From: Metarhizium brunneum
Lineage: Eukaryota > Ascomycota > Sordariomycetes > Hypocreales > Clavicipitaceae
Assembly (NCBI RefSeq): GCF_013426205.1
Contig: NC_089423.1
Span: 2,108,001-2,172,000 of the forward strand
Length of the DNA stretch: 64,000 nucleotides
Direction: 5' to 3'
Of this stretch, positions 33,679 to 45,601 are shown piece after piece. Position numbers and translations under genes: made by a program. Position 1 is the stretch's first letter. Each line of letters begins with the position of its first letter. Under the pieces are notes generated by a model, which was not told where the DNA came from, did no database searches, and saw only the letters and a program-made list of their open reading frames with translations.

Positions 33679-34891
33679 ATGCATCGCCAGCCCTTCATCC
33701 CAGCCCGCAACTCGCGGCATCGCATCGCCGCACTATCCCTCTATCGGGCTCTCCTGCGGTCAACAAGGAAGATAGACGTGCCGAAAGATGCGCAGAGACC
33801 TGCAAGGGACGCCATGACACGTGCCGTCAGGACGGCCTTTGTCAGGAATCGGGCATATACAAGCTACAGACTGGTGTATGCTTCCATGGTGGCAGGATAC
33901 AAGGTACTCCGAATCTGCAACGCCCTCTTCTCACGCCAGTACACAAGTCAGCCGGCTAACAAAACGCGCAAAGTTCCTATCGCTCTTATTCACGGCGCAA
34001 AAGCCAGGTTGCCCGGAGCACACCCAGCTCATTGAGCATCTTCGCCGTCGCGGCGACCTTAACCCGTCACACTCCAAGCCAAAGGACACCGCCCGACGGC
34101 CCCGTGAGCCGTTTCTCAAAAAGGTGGCCGGGCATGATGACGGGCACCCAGTCTACAAGCCAACTTACATCCCGCATAGTTTCAGGTACCGCATTCCGTC
34201 CGTCTCCGCCACAGCAGACGGCCAGCCCTTTCTGCGCCTGAAAAAGCCCCAGCCAAGAGCACTCTCCAAAATGATTGGTGTAAAGGGGCGCATATTCATC
34301 AACAAGATACGCAAGCTGGTCGAAATAGACGGGGAACCGCGCTGGAATGCCGCGCAGGAGGACCAGTGGGATGAACTCATGGCGAAGCAGATGAAGGCCG
34401 AACGAGTGCGTGGCGAGTCTGAGCGTTCTGGTGGTGTCAATGGAGGTGGACAAAAGATTTCCGAGAGTTCTTTTTCATGGAGTGTTCAGTTGACGAGATT
34501 ATGGTGGGAATGGCAGGTTGAGAGGACGTGGAGGGATTGGAATGCGCGGGGCGAGGCGCTGCACCAAGTTGTTGAAGAGCAGAATATACAACTGAGACGG
34601 AAGGATGCTGTGGATTCGGAGACTTTGCAGAAACGCTCATTGAAGGCTGGAAGCATGCCGAGCTCGCGTAACCTGGGTACACCGCCGAATGTCGACGTTT
34701 TTCCAGCCCGCCCTTATCCCCTGACGGCATCTATCCCCGCAGTCCTTGCCAAGCAAACGGACCGTCAGCAAATGGGTGGAACGGGAAAGTCTGTCGACCC
34801 ATTTACAGAACCCGCGTGGAATGCGTTGGTGCGGGCTCAGGGCAACCGGCTGTTGAAATGGGCTGGTAAAGGGGGGGCTAGCAAAGAATAA
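33679..34891 (+). CDS. LYR-motif protein (Complex1_LYR family), long C-terminal extension
   Basis: Two exons in phase 0: 33679-33903 and 33974-34891, giving 380 residues. The N-terminus carries the LYR signature: RIAALSLYRALLRSTRKI at about residues 14-31, followed by FVRNRAYTSYRLVYASMVAGYK and FLSLLFTAQKPGCPEH. LYR proteins are small mitochondrial matrix adaptors or assembly factors for complexes I, II, III and V or for Fe-S delivery, acting with acyl carrier protein. Most are 80-150 residues, so this one is unusually long. The extension includes YKPTYIPHSFRYRIPS and a Trp-rich segment (WSVQLTRLWWEWQVERTWRDW). The splice restores the LYR-domain continuation and is well supported. Mitochondrial location is likely from the basic N-terminus and the family. 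Confidence 0.8.
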
Positions 34892-35153
34892 CCTACTCGG
34901 TAACTAGTATAGTCACGACATCATTCTCCGGCGTTCGAATGTAGAATGCTTTGATATTTAAGCGCAGGTTTCTTGTATAATAAACGGAGCATGAGGAGCT
35001 CATCATTTCCTAGCCTGCCATGTAAAATCTGGACAGTATCAACTATGCGCTGAAAACAATATGAGCGTCTAAACTTTTTGGTATCATGATCCACGTCACC
35101 CCAATATCTCCTCCTCTTTGCATTTATCGTTCCAAATTTTCGTCGTATAAGCT

Positions 35154-37497
35154 CTACTTTTGCGTGGCTTGCCGTTTCTTTTCAGATTTGGCCACATCAG
35201 CCCAGCTCTTCATGGGTTGCAATGAGGGAGGCGGAGGCCTTGAAGTAGCGTTCGCATCGCCGCCATCCGTAAGAATATCTGATCTGAGCGTTTGTGGGGA
35301 TGACATGGCAGACGGTGATATGGGCGGCAGCGGGCTGTCAGGTGTGGAGGGCCTCAGGGCTGTCTCATCAGTTATGCGAGGGCCACGTCTGCCCCCAAGC
35401 TGGCCCCATTGAGGCTGCGCGTTCTCACTAGACACGTCTGCACGCTGTATGATGGGGCTATCATGGGCCGGTGGAGTAGGTAGTGTCTCGAGACTCTTTC
35501 GAGAAAACACAGATGAAGCCATACTACTATCCGTCATGCTCTGGTCGCGGTTGAATACTGGCGTGTTGGTCCGGCTCGGTGTGACAGGCAAAGGGAGCTT
35601 GGACCCTGATCCCCGCGAGCGTAGAGCGTAGCCTGCCAGGTTACCGCTGATGCTGGGCGAGCGCTGACCGGCCAAGGATTTGGCATCTGATGACTGTGTT
35701 ACGGCTGGGCTGCTTTGAAGGGTTCGCATCTTCTGTGTGGGACGCTCTGAAGGAGTACTTGAGATGGACTGGGAGCGCTGGGGGATATGCTGTGGAGGGG
35801 GTTTAGCAACCGTGGTTTTCGGTGTAGTCAGACTAGATCTGTTCAACCCGAGTCCAACACCTTGAGTCGTTGCAGAACCAGCTGGCTGCCTTCGCCCACC
35901 CGATAAAACTGGCCGCGGGACATCATGGCCATGAGATCCTCGCGAGCTGTGGGATACCTTGCGACGGTCTGTCATCTCGGATTCCAGCCTCTGACATTTC
36001 TCCTCTGCGTTCTTGAGCAGTGTTTGTAATCTTGAAATGTCTTGTTCATGTTTCTGCCGTTGTTTCTCCAGTCTCGTTTCGTACGTCTGATCTTTGCCCT
36101 CCAGCTCCATAATCCTCTTGCGATGTGCTTCATTTTCCTTCTGCAGGGCAATGAGGCCGGCAAACTTCCTATCCCACTTGTCCTCAACCCAGGATATGGG
36201 CCGCTTGCAGCAATCAGCGTGGTAAATTTGGTTAATTCCACCGAGCATAGACAGTTTCTCATCGACTTTCGCAGCAGTCAATCTGTGTCTGGGGTTGGTA
36301 GCCACCATACGGGATATCAGGTGTGTTAGTGGTCGTGGCCGCACTGTCTCTTGCCCTTCATAGGTAAACATAAATGGTGGCCTGACCAATGCATGGGCTG
36401 TAAGTCGATCTAGGTGCATCTTGACTTTGTCCTCCCTGAGCCGTAATTGTTCTTCACGGGATAATCTTCCTGAGTAGCTTAGAGCTTCATCAAAATCTGC
36501 CAATCTTGCGTCGTATAAAACGGTCGCAATATTGAGGTATACTAGGCCAAGTGAGTACATATCTGACAGCTGCATGCTGGAGCCATGTTCCCCGTATAAT
36601 TCAGGGGCTCGCCACCGTTCTGTGCCGGGCATACCATCTGTTGTTGTTTGCTCCTGGCCAGTGACATCTCGAGAGATGCCAAAGTCTGCCAAGTAGACTC
36701 GACCTGGATGCAATAGAATGTTGGACGGCTTGATATCAAGATGCCGGACGTCGTTCGCATGGCAATGCGCCATTGCGCGAGCCACACAGCCAATAATTGT
36801 GCGCAAAAAGTCAAACGGGCACGACTCAGGTATCGGGGTTAAATATTGATCTTTGGCCATTGGATCAATTGCGCTCAAATCTCTGAGGTCCAGAGCCGTC
36901 AAGCGTTCAACAATGTCCTCGCGGTCTCCCTCCTTCAAGCGCAGGCTTTCCACATCGTCCAGCAACCTACCAAGGTTGCAAACAGCGGCCGGCCATATCA
37001 ATAGGCACAATTCGTGGGACCTCGGAGCGTACGTCGCAACCAACTTGACCACATGGCGGTGATCCAACTTGCGCATCATCAGCCCTTCTTTGCGCAAGTC
37101 GTCAATGGAAAATCCTCGGCGCCTCGGTATGCGCTTCCTTGCTAAGCAAACTGAACCATGCATAACTTTGTCAACCCTGCCGAATGCGCCTTGATCCAAA
37201 TCGTGGAGCTTCACCAGTTTGTTGTCGAACTTTTTGGCCTCGGGGCCATCGAAAAGTGGCTTGTTTCTATATTACGCATGGAATCATGTCAGTTGGGCGC
37301 AAAGATTCGCATCGAGACGTAATTCCGGCAGGGCGTTCTTACATGCTGGGCCATTGTGCCTCACTGTCCCACGCAGCAATAGCTTCAAGGTCGGTCAACT
37401 CTCGCTGCATCATCCATTCGCGGCCAGTGCCAAGCTGATGGCCGTGGCCCAGAATTCGATGGCCAACCGTTGTCCAGCCATTTTCGCGATCACCCAT
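35154..37497 (-). CDS. Serine/threonine protein kinase with C-terminal coiled coil
   Basis: Two exons in phase: 37497-37343 and 37266-35154, giving 755 residues from the ATG at 37497. An open frame with a good acceptor at about 37553 hints at a further upstream exon. The kinase domain spans about residues 68-390. The Gly-rich loop is QGAFGRV (about 77-83) and the ATP-binding Lys lies in ARKRI (about 96). The catalytic loop is RHLDIKPSN (about 226-234), with Asp, Lys and Asn present but Leu where Arg normally sits. DFG is at about 246-248 and APE in GTERWRAPELY at about 272-274. A coiled coil rich in Glu/Lys/Arg (about 420-490) follows. The long Ser/Pro/Thr-rich tail ends SWADVAKSEKKRQATQK. 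The catalytic residues are intact, so it is probably active; an HLD loop makes it a non-RD type. Pathway unknown. Confidence 0.82.
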
Positions 37498-40400
37498 AAT
37501 TCTGCTCCCTGGCAACCAAAACAAATCAATCCAGTCGTCCACTGCGGCCCGCTGCCACTGTCAAGAAATGCGGGGAGCGGTTAGCCTTTGCGCAAGCCCA
37601 AGACTAATCGGCGGGTTCGAGGTGGTTGTGGTTGGTGTTGGTGTTGTGGTTGTGGAGGTTGGCTTGGCCTGGGGAAAGGAGGAGCACCAAGTCGGTGTCA
37701 AAGTGGCCTACCCTACAACGGGCCTACCTTGGTACAAGTGAGGCTGAGTGGCTGCATGTCATGGTATTTACCAATAACCGGCGTTCAATCGAGGCGGAGC
37801 AAGAGGCGTTGAGGCTGAGCAGACACAACTACACATCAGAATTGATATTTCGACAGACACCACATAACCGTCAATGTTCAATTCAATGAGGCCGACCCCT
37901 TGCCCAGCTTCTCTCAAGAGTTGCCTCTTTACAACAAGCTGTCTATTTTCGGCTGTACATTAACGGCCGAAGAGGCTCCTGCTTCTCGCTCCGCTCTCGT
38001 TCCGCAAAATCAGGTATAGGGCGATTGGTGAAAGCGGGATCGATCGATCTCCCTTGACGATGATACTTCGTAGGGCTCTAAGTTACCAACGGCTCCAACT
38101 TGAATGCGACATGATGCAAATGTCCCGGGGAAACTTAGAGCGCGAGGCGCGACATCCATTGTGCGGAATTCAGAGGGCCTGGGTCTTCCTCGGGTTTGTT
38201 TTTATTGCCGAAGTTCGAGCAGAGAGGACAGATGGAAACAACTGGCGGTTGCGGCTAAAGCTTTGCGACCCGCTCCTCTGGGACGGTGATGAGTCGTTCT
38301 ACGTGATCCTACATGGACTGAGAACTGTTATCTGTATTGCACAATGTGCCCTGAACTTGGGACGCGAGATACCAATGGGTACCCGGTAAGGGAAGCCTGT
38401 GGTGCCTGCTGCCTGACATTGGATAGGGTCATCTGAAGTCGCTTCTCTGGCAAATGCCGGGAACCATGTCGCATGTCTGGTATGGAATGGGATTTCACAG
38501 AGATGGAGGCCAAATGCCCGTCTTTCAGACGGTCCCAAGCTTGCCAAGGTCCCCCTCCAACTTCTCCTCGTGGCTCTCAGCCACTCGGCAAGCCCAGGAA
38601 ACTTTGTGGGGAGTGGTGGTTGCGGCGAGAACGGCCCACCAGTTGACCTCTTTATCAATGCGTGGCCATATAAGATCCACCAATGGGACGAGGGCCATGG
38701 CATTTGAAGGTCTCTAGACGCTATATCATCCGAAGAACGTCGGTATACTAGCCTGATGGACTGTAGGATTGGCGGACAAGCGACGGCGTGCTTTCTCGAA
38801 CTGAAAGTGGACGAGCATATCATAGCTTCTGCATGTTATGACAAGATTTCTTCGCCATTGATTGCCAATTCCCATTGCCATGGCTAGGGAAAGAAAGGGA
38901 CAAGGGGGATAGGAATTCATCTCGGGATTTTCAAGACATCATGGCAAGTGCCGGCCGGAAAGCTTCAGAAGTTGGGCTAGTGGTATTTGTCATTCATGCC
39001 GATTAAGGAATTTTAGAAGCCTAGTGAGCAAGGCCAGTTTGAACTGTGACTCCAAGAGACGGAATCTACCACTGAGAGACTGTCTTTGTTTCATCAGACT
39101 TGGGCCGCAAAGTTTGAGCGGAAACGCGTGGTTGTCCAACACATGGAATAACACTTACAACTCTGCCCTCCTCGTGAAAGCTATCCTGGCAAAACATGTC
39201 CGGGTATTGCTTTTGACAGGGGAGCTTATGCAGCTAGCAAACCAGGCATCCCTGCATTTGCCCAATTCTGCCAAGGTGTCTTGACGAGCTGTGCGACAGA
39301 CAATCATATTGTATCTGCCAGGGCCAGCGGGTCTTTCTCGATCGTTGGGACAGGAAAGACTGTATCGAGTAGTACTACGTACTACTGATAATGCCTTGCA
39401 GCGATGAAACCAACACTCCGTACTACTAGTAGTACTATGTACTAACACTTTTCAATGTTCATCGTACGGAGTACTCCGTAATCTCTTCTGAAGCGATTCG
39501 TTGCCGGGGCCTCGCATGTCGCTTTGATGCCTTCTTATGCCTTGTTGGAACGCCCATGTTGACTGAACTGACAGCCCTAGGCGGATGGCATGGGATGGAT
39601 GTTGCATCACGAGACGAGCTCCGCCAGCAAAAACAAACAATACTACTCCGTACAAGTCTGTGGTATTGGCGCCCCTTCCTAAGCCTAGCGCATCGCGAGG
39701 CTCAGATTCGTGCCGTCCGATCATGTTACTGACGGCGAAATGGCGGGGAGGACAGGAGGTCATCGGTACAAGGGCTCCATGATCGATCTCTGAAGGTCTC
39801 GCAGGCTAGTTCTAGCTGCCGAGTCCACTGCTAGCTCGTGCGTTACACAATACGTACGTACTTGTCGCTGTCTGGTGTGGATGGCGTCGCCATTCGCTAT
39901 TTGCTGCTTGCCAACGCCATTGGGAAAAGCTTAAAGCCGTCAACACCGACAAGGATACCCACCAGAGAGACAGAGAGGGCTTGTTTCTTGGTGGCGCCGC
40001 GAGTGGAACGAGGGCGACTCCGAGTTCATCTGGCAATAGTTTAGTTTAGCTTAGCTGGGCTTGGGTGGTGAAGCATGATGAAGGACGATGGACGGCTCTA
40101 CTGGCCAACACACCTATCGTGGGGCATACCTGGCGCACAATGTCGGAGCCTTGATTGCTTCTTCCAGGCCAGGCTGGCCATCCTTGGTGGGCACACGCAT
40201 CTGAAGGGTTAAGGGGTGCAATCATGAACCAAGATGGAGACATGAACGGACTCCAGGTGCAGCTTCAACTGGTCGAGGTTAGGTCTAGGTCGGCTGGTGG
40301 GCCGCCTGGGCTGTCGTCCATCCCGGCGGCTCTCTACTTCAACTGCCCCCCCCCTTCCGCTGCCAAGTCCATCTTCACGTCGCTCGTATATCTCTACATC

Positions 40401-40843
40401 TTATCTGGGTCATCCTCGTTTCATCCAACAAACCACTTCCATCGCCTCTACAGTTTGAATATTTACCCGTACGGCTGCTTGGCCTTGTCCTTGTCCGCTC
40501 CGCCACTCCCCACTCTAACCATTAGCCATCGCACATTCAGGCTGCCTTCATTCGACCCGAACAAGGAACTCGTCTGTCAACCGTGTGGTTTCTCATTCAA
40601 CTCATGCATGGCGTTTCAAACGGGCAGCTATCTAAGCCAACACCCGCGACGTTCCCTCCAGCGCTCACGCCAGCTTAGTGACGGCTTGTTTCGGAACCAT
40701 CAACCGTTACTCTTTTCCATTTCGCCAATACCATCACGGCACAGTGTACGCCCTCGCTGAAACAATAATAACGTGTTCTGCGCCGGACTTTGCGCGTATC
40801 GCCTTTGCTCTCCCAGAGGCTGCGGCCGGAAACCCGGAACCAA
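37498..40843. other. Long intergenic region (kinase and bZIP promoters)
   Basis: About 3.3 kb of non-coding DNA between divergent kinase and bZIP genes. It carries a GT-rich tract at 37621-37660. A cluster of palindromes sits at 39368-39480: AGTAGTAC-TAC-GTACTACT, the 16-mer GTACTACTAGTAGTAC at 39420-39435, and TACGGAGTACTCCGTA at 39465-39480. A further TACTCCGTA lies near 39644. Frames at 40155-40760 and others show no family. Confidence 0.55.
39368..39480. repeat. Palindrome cluster
   Basis: Three short self-complementary elements in about 110 bases: an inverted repeat at 39368-39386, a perfect 16-mer palindrome at 39420-39435 and a perfect 16-mer palindrome at 39465-39480 made of TACGGAGTA fused to its reverse complement. 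Non-coding. Confidence 0.85.
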
Positions 40844-43019
40844 ATGGCGACTGCTGCTCCAATCGTCCCGGAATCGCTGCCTTTTGACAACCGTTCCCCG
40901 ACTGGCGCTGGCTGCAATCATATTCCAATGAACAATTCAAATAATGTGCCCAAGATAAACGCTGCCTACAGTTCCAACACGTCGCCCCTGTCGACCATGA
41001 CAACGAACCCAGCCCAGAGTGTGACTAGTCCGCCGCCGGTCACTGGCAAACGGGCAAGAAATTCAGATGAAAGTGATGTCAAGGCAGGACATGCCAGTAC
41101 AGCAGAAGAAGATGGACGCAAGAAGAGATCCAGAGGCAGGCCCAGGCTAGATACTAAAGACGAAACAGCAGCCGACGTGAGCCACTCCCGCGCCCCCCTT
41201 TCCCGTCCCCTATTCCCCTTACTATTGGGTGACTGCTACCGTTATATTTCATCTATTATATCACTGGGCATATCGGGTTGATTCTAACCAACTATTTACA
41301 GCGTCGTCGTACACAGATTCGCCTCGCTCAACGAGCATACAGGCATCGTAAAGATACTACCATTACCACATTGGAGCAGCGTGTCAAGGAACTTGAAAAG
41401 GCCAACGACGATATGAGCAAAGGATTCAATGATTTTTACGATATCATTCTCTCGGAGCGTGCTCTTGAAGCCGTGCCACATGCTGCCCAACAGTTGTCGG
41501 CTATTGCCAACCGGATTTCCACTGTTGCCGATAAGGCAAGAAACAACCCTGGAGAGGGCAGCTGCTCGGAGGACAGTGACGAGCATCCCGTCTCTAATCA
41601 CGGAAACCATCCAAACCTACAATCAGCGCAGGCTACAACATCTGCTGTCACTGCCATGCCGACGAACAATGGATTCCACTTGGATACATCACAGCAAGCC
41701 AACATTCTTGGGACGTCTACTGGATCTCCTGGGGTGCCCGGCACCGCTGTAGCTACAACCTCTGGGCCGGTGATCCATGTGCCTGCGTCGCTCAGCTACG
41801 AAGTTGTCACGGCGGCGACCCCGGATAATGCGACTTTCCCGTTCTATTCTTCGATGGAGCCCAGTATCGAGGACGGCTTCAATACAAACCTGCCTGCTGG
41901 CCACTCGCCTTACTCCTCGATGGCCCCGCCGTTGTCCTACGCCTCCAACGAACTGACGTTTGGTCGTCGCCTGCAGCGCCAGACAACTGAAAATGGACTG
42001 CGACTCATCTCCATGTCTAATCCGCCCCCAGAGAGGTTTGCTGCCGTCTTTGGGTTTTGCTTGTTTTTCGAGTCGAAAGCGGCCATTATTCAGCGTTTGC
42101 AGCTTTCCCTGAGCCGAAATCAACATGAGGACCTCTCCCACTGGAGATTTCCATTCACCAGCCTCGGCGGCGCCGGTACATTCTTCCCGCCACAACAGTC
42201 GATCGAAGGGACAGGCGGGGACCCAATGGCCATGCGCATCGGCAACCAAGGCACACGGTCGTATGGAAAACCCCAGGAAATGACGGGTCAATCAATGGGA
42301 CCGTTCAGCCCCGAGGTGCAAGCAACCCGTGACGAGCGAATTGACCATAAGATGCGGATGATGTGGCCTGGATTTGAAGGCGAGTTTTTCGACCCCGATG
42401 AGGTGGAAACATATTTGCGCCAACTGGGCATCTTCATTCCCCAGCGCGCCGAGTACGTGGAGGCCGATGTCGACCTTGGCGATCTGGACCGTGATGGGTC
42501 TTCGGCGAGAGCCAGCAGTGACTCGGCCATGATGCCAAATGGACAGCAAGCAGGATTTGCAACTGCAGATTCCGGATACGGGGGCAGCAGTCACAGCGGG
42601 ACCTGGACCAACAGCAGCAACAGCCCTGTCTCGGGGTCGTCGGACGTTTCAGGCCTTCAAGTCGCTGTAGACGTGGCTCAACAGCCGGTGATGGGTCTGC
42701 GAGGACACGATGGCGGAAACGAAGCAGCGGGCGACTATGACCATGGGATGGCCAACTTTATACTACATTCTGGGCCTAGCCAGATGTGGTCGCAACCCAT
42801 GGCCTGGGCTGTCAAGTCCAAGATTGGACTTAACGTGTCCCTGCTGATCCAAGGTAGGAGCATACAATTCTTGTCAGGTTTGTTTGATGCAAAAGGCTAA
42901 TTAGAAACATAGAAATATCGAACAAATCGGTTTGCTTGGGACGTAGTCCTGGTGTTCGACGGAGGGACGTGAACAAGGCAGTCAAAGTTGCGGCCGGTTT
43001 GGCTGCAGTGCCGGCTTAA
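40844..43019 (+). CDS. bZIP transcription factor with AT-hook-like motif
   Basis: Three exons in phase: 40844-41176, 41302-42853 and 42913-43019, giving 663 residues. Residues about 1-90 are Ser/Thr/Pro-rich. KKRSRGRPRLD (about 93-103) contains the RGRPR core of an AT-hook. The basic region follows directly across intron 1: RRRTQIRLAQRAYRHRKDTT. A leucine-zipper-like heptad run comes next (ITTLEQRVKELEKANDDM). Aligned with the usual N-R-A-A-Q-R-A-F-R signature, the invariant Asn is Ile here, while AQRAYR is kept. I recall the same RTQIRLAQRAYR sequence from other fungal bZIP proteins. The C-terminal half is a conserved fungal-type domain (FAAVFGFCLFFESKAAIIQRL). The third exon supplies EISNKSVCLGRSPGVRRRDV and ends KVAAGLAAVPA. 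Without this last splice the protein would end in an unlikely tail. Nuclear regulator; targets unknown. Confidence 0.87.
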
Positions 43020-44279
43020 ACAGCTGGTAGTGTCTTGACGCACTTTTCCTTGTCATGCTTCTTTTTCTTTTCTTTTTCCTTGTTTTTCTCAAACTCAGCT
43101 TTGAGACTGGGGTTGGCAGCTCCAGTGAATGGTAACAACAGGTTTTGTTGGATATGAGTTGGCCGGGGCAATGGGCGTCCCCCAACAAGGAAGACTTGGT
43201 GGCATTTCAAGCATTGGGGGAGTTTTGGGTATGAAAGGCGGCTAGGCTTTGAAACTCATACGGCGTTGCATAGGACTTGAAGTATTTTTCGAGGGCAATA
43301 TGACGGACGACACATCTGGGAATGAGGGCAGTTTTGGATATACCCCGGTACTACTATATACAAGACGTATTATGGCAGAAGCATAGAGCACAGGGCCATT
43401 AATTAGGTTGTGGAATTGATAAGGCTAATACCAACCTTACATTGTACAATCAAGGTCAAACTCTGGAACCGCCCAGTGATAATGGCCACTCGGTCTGTTG
43501 TCTGTGCGGCACGGCGGGCAAGCTGAATGACGTGCGTGCTCAGGAGCAGGACGAGTGGTGATTCGCCACGCCGGCCGATATGGCCAGCGGCACTGGCAAA
43601 CCCCGTGGTGATCCCAATAATAGGACAAGATTGCTGGGACCGGCCGATGGGCAGTCTAAACCCAAGCCGGCGAGGGACATCGCAGCGTCATCCGTGCCTC
43701 GTGGGCGATGCCGCCCTCTGATCCGCCCGCCTCCCTCATGGGCGCGTGGGAAAAAAAAGCAAGGGCCGCCCAGGCACGGCCGTGATGTAATTTACTTGAT
43801 TTCATCTGGTTCAATGTTGTTGGCGGGGTGGCCCCCCACGATGCAGTGATGCCATGGCCTTTGTTTGTGTCCTCTGGTCTGATGGGGACCGAGGCACGGC
43901 GTACTGGAGTAGGATTGGCATTTTTTAGCCAGCGGTGGGAGGTGGGAGGCGTCGCAGGTGAGGGGAGATGAAGTCAGTGCGCGCGACTCGTCCGTGACTA
44001 GATGCGTGCTGAAAGAAAGAAAGAAAGAAAGAAAGAAAGAATGCCGGCCTGCTTGTGCCACGGATTTTTTTTTTTTGTTCACGATGCCGTCTTTGGGTTG
44101 TCATCTTGTGCGACGCCAAACTTGTGACGTTGGGAATCGTACGCGTTGGTTGGCGCCAACGCCATGAATACACGGGCAATAGCTTGACACACACTCCTTT
44201 GAACACCCTCCTTTAGTAGTACTGTTTTTCTTTTTCTTTCTTTCTTTTTTTCCGCCTCGTCTCGTCTTTTGGTCCGACA
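43020..44279. other. Intergenic with simple repeats
   Basis: Between the bZIP and CFEM genes. It contains a (GAAA)n tract at 44011-44040 and a C/T-rich stretch at 44223-44254 just before the CFEM start, as is common in fungal core promoters. No gene recognised; a basic 68-codon minus-strand frame (42982-43188) is discounted. Confidence 0.6.
44011..44040. repeat. (GAAA)n microsatellite
   Basis: Seven to eight tandem GAAA units, 240-270 bases upstream of the CFEM gene start codon. Confidence 0.9.
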
Positions 44280-45601
44280 ATGCGATTGATAATGATGGGA
44301 ATGATTCCTGCGTATGCGGCCTTGTTTGCCGCAGCCGCAGCCGCCGCGGCATCCTCGAACGGAACCATGTTCGCCGCAGCACCGGGTTTATGGAATGACC
44401 CCTGCGCGCTGGGCTGCCTCGCGGGGAATACCTGTCCGGGGAGGGACAAGAACTGCCTATGCGATAACGTTGATCTGGTGACTTCGGATGCGTCGAGGGG
44501 CTGTCTCCGGGACGGCTGCCCGAATGTGAAAGCTGGTGCGTATCTTGCCGGGTTACCTATCTACTTTGTCTCAGAGGAGTTGTTGACATTCTATATGCCC
44601 CAGACGACGTGGTTGCACAGCTCCGCGGCGAGTGCTCCGGCAGAAAGATGAAGACGCCCACGGGAAGCCCAGTCGTGCCCCTGCAGGAGAGCACCAGCGG
44701 TGCCGCCGCGGGATCGAGTCCGACTGTCAACAGCATCGACTCTGTCGGCGGCTCGAGCCTTGTCCCTTCAAGCCCATCTCCGCCATCCCCGTCGGCGACG
44801 GAGGGCACATCGTCCACGGCGTCTGCGGGCTCTCCCGTTGCTCCGACGGCAGCCTCTACAGGCCCCTGGACGGGCGTTCCCACGGTGATTCTCAACACGT
44901 ACACGGCGTCTTCTCTGCTATCACAGATATCCGGACTCGTCGTGGCAACTTCCACCCCCCATACGTCAACCGCAAGCACAACCGGCGGCGGCGTCGTCGT
45001 CGCCGCCGGCAGTGGCAGCAACGGCGGCCGCAGCACAACGCCCCCTTCGCCAAAGGGCACAACGTCTCCCACGAGCGACCAAGACACAGACTCACACGAC
45101 TCTCAACTGTCGGCGGGAGCCAAAGCCGGCATCGGCATCTCCATAGCTGTACTCTGTCTCGGCATCATATCGGCCGTGTTCTTCTTTGCCTGGCGAAGAC
45201 GCCGGGGCCAGAGAAACTCGGGCCTGCGCGAGGACACCATCTCGTGGCTGGGGCACGCGGGCGAAAAGCACCGCACGCTGCAGGCGATTCCGGCCTTTGG
45301 GCCGACGAGGAAAATAGGCGGCGGCGGCGGCGGCGGCGGCGGCGACGGATTTGGTTCCGGCAGTTTGGCCATGAGTCTCGAGCCCTCGAGCCACTTGACC
45401 TACTTGTCGCTCGGGTCCGAGCCGAGCCCTAGGGATGAGATGGGCGGCATCGGCATGGCCCTGTCGTCAGACTCGCATGACTTGTTGGACTCGCAGACAC
45501 TGGTTGCCGAGGGGGATTCAGAGACGCCGCTGCGAGACGGCGACTTGGATAGTCCTGTGATTCCGCGCTTTGTGGTGCCGCACGGGTATTCGCTTGCGTA
45601 G
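44280..45601 (+). CDS. CFEM-domain membrane protein
   Basis: Two exons in phase: 44280-44535 and 44604-45601, giving 417 residues. A signal peptide is evident (MRLIMMGMIPAYAALFAAAA). The CFEM domain follows with eight cysteines in the family order, including PCALGC, NTCPGRDKNCLC, GCLRDGC and, after the splice, LRGEC. The aspartate in the RDKNCLC loop lies near the position used for haem coordination in some CFEM proteins. A Ser/Thr/Gly-rich stalk of about 170 residues follows. One membrane helix comes next (AGIGISIAVLCLGIISAVFFFAW) with a basic stop-transfer (RRRRGQR). The cytoplasmic tail of about 130 residues has a poly-Gly run. CFEM proteins are fungus-specific surface or haem-capturing proteins. 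This stalk-TM-tail layout is sensor-like, unlike the GPI-anchored haem relays. Splicing is essential: exon 1 alone carries only seven of the eight cysteines. Confidence 0.87.
45316..45345 (+). repeat. (GGC)n triplet run coding poly-Gly
   Basis: Tandem GGC triplets in the cytoplasmic tail of the CFEM protein, giving about nine consecutive glycines. In frame and tolerant of length change. Confidence 0.85.

Noticed and set aside
44632..45432. 266-codon plus-strand frame
   Set aside because: Shadow frame of the CFEM gene; Arg/His-rich with no family features.
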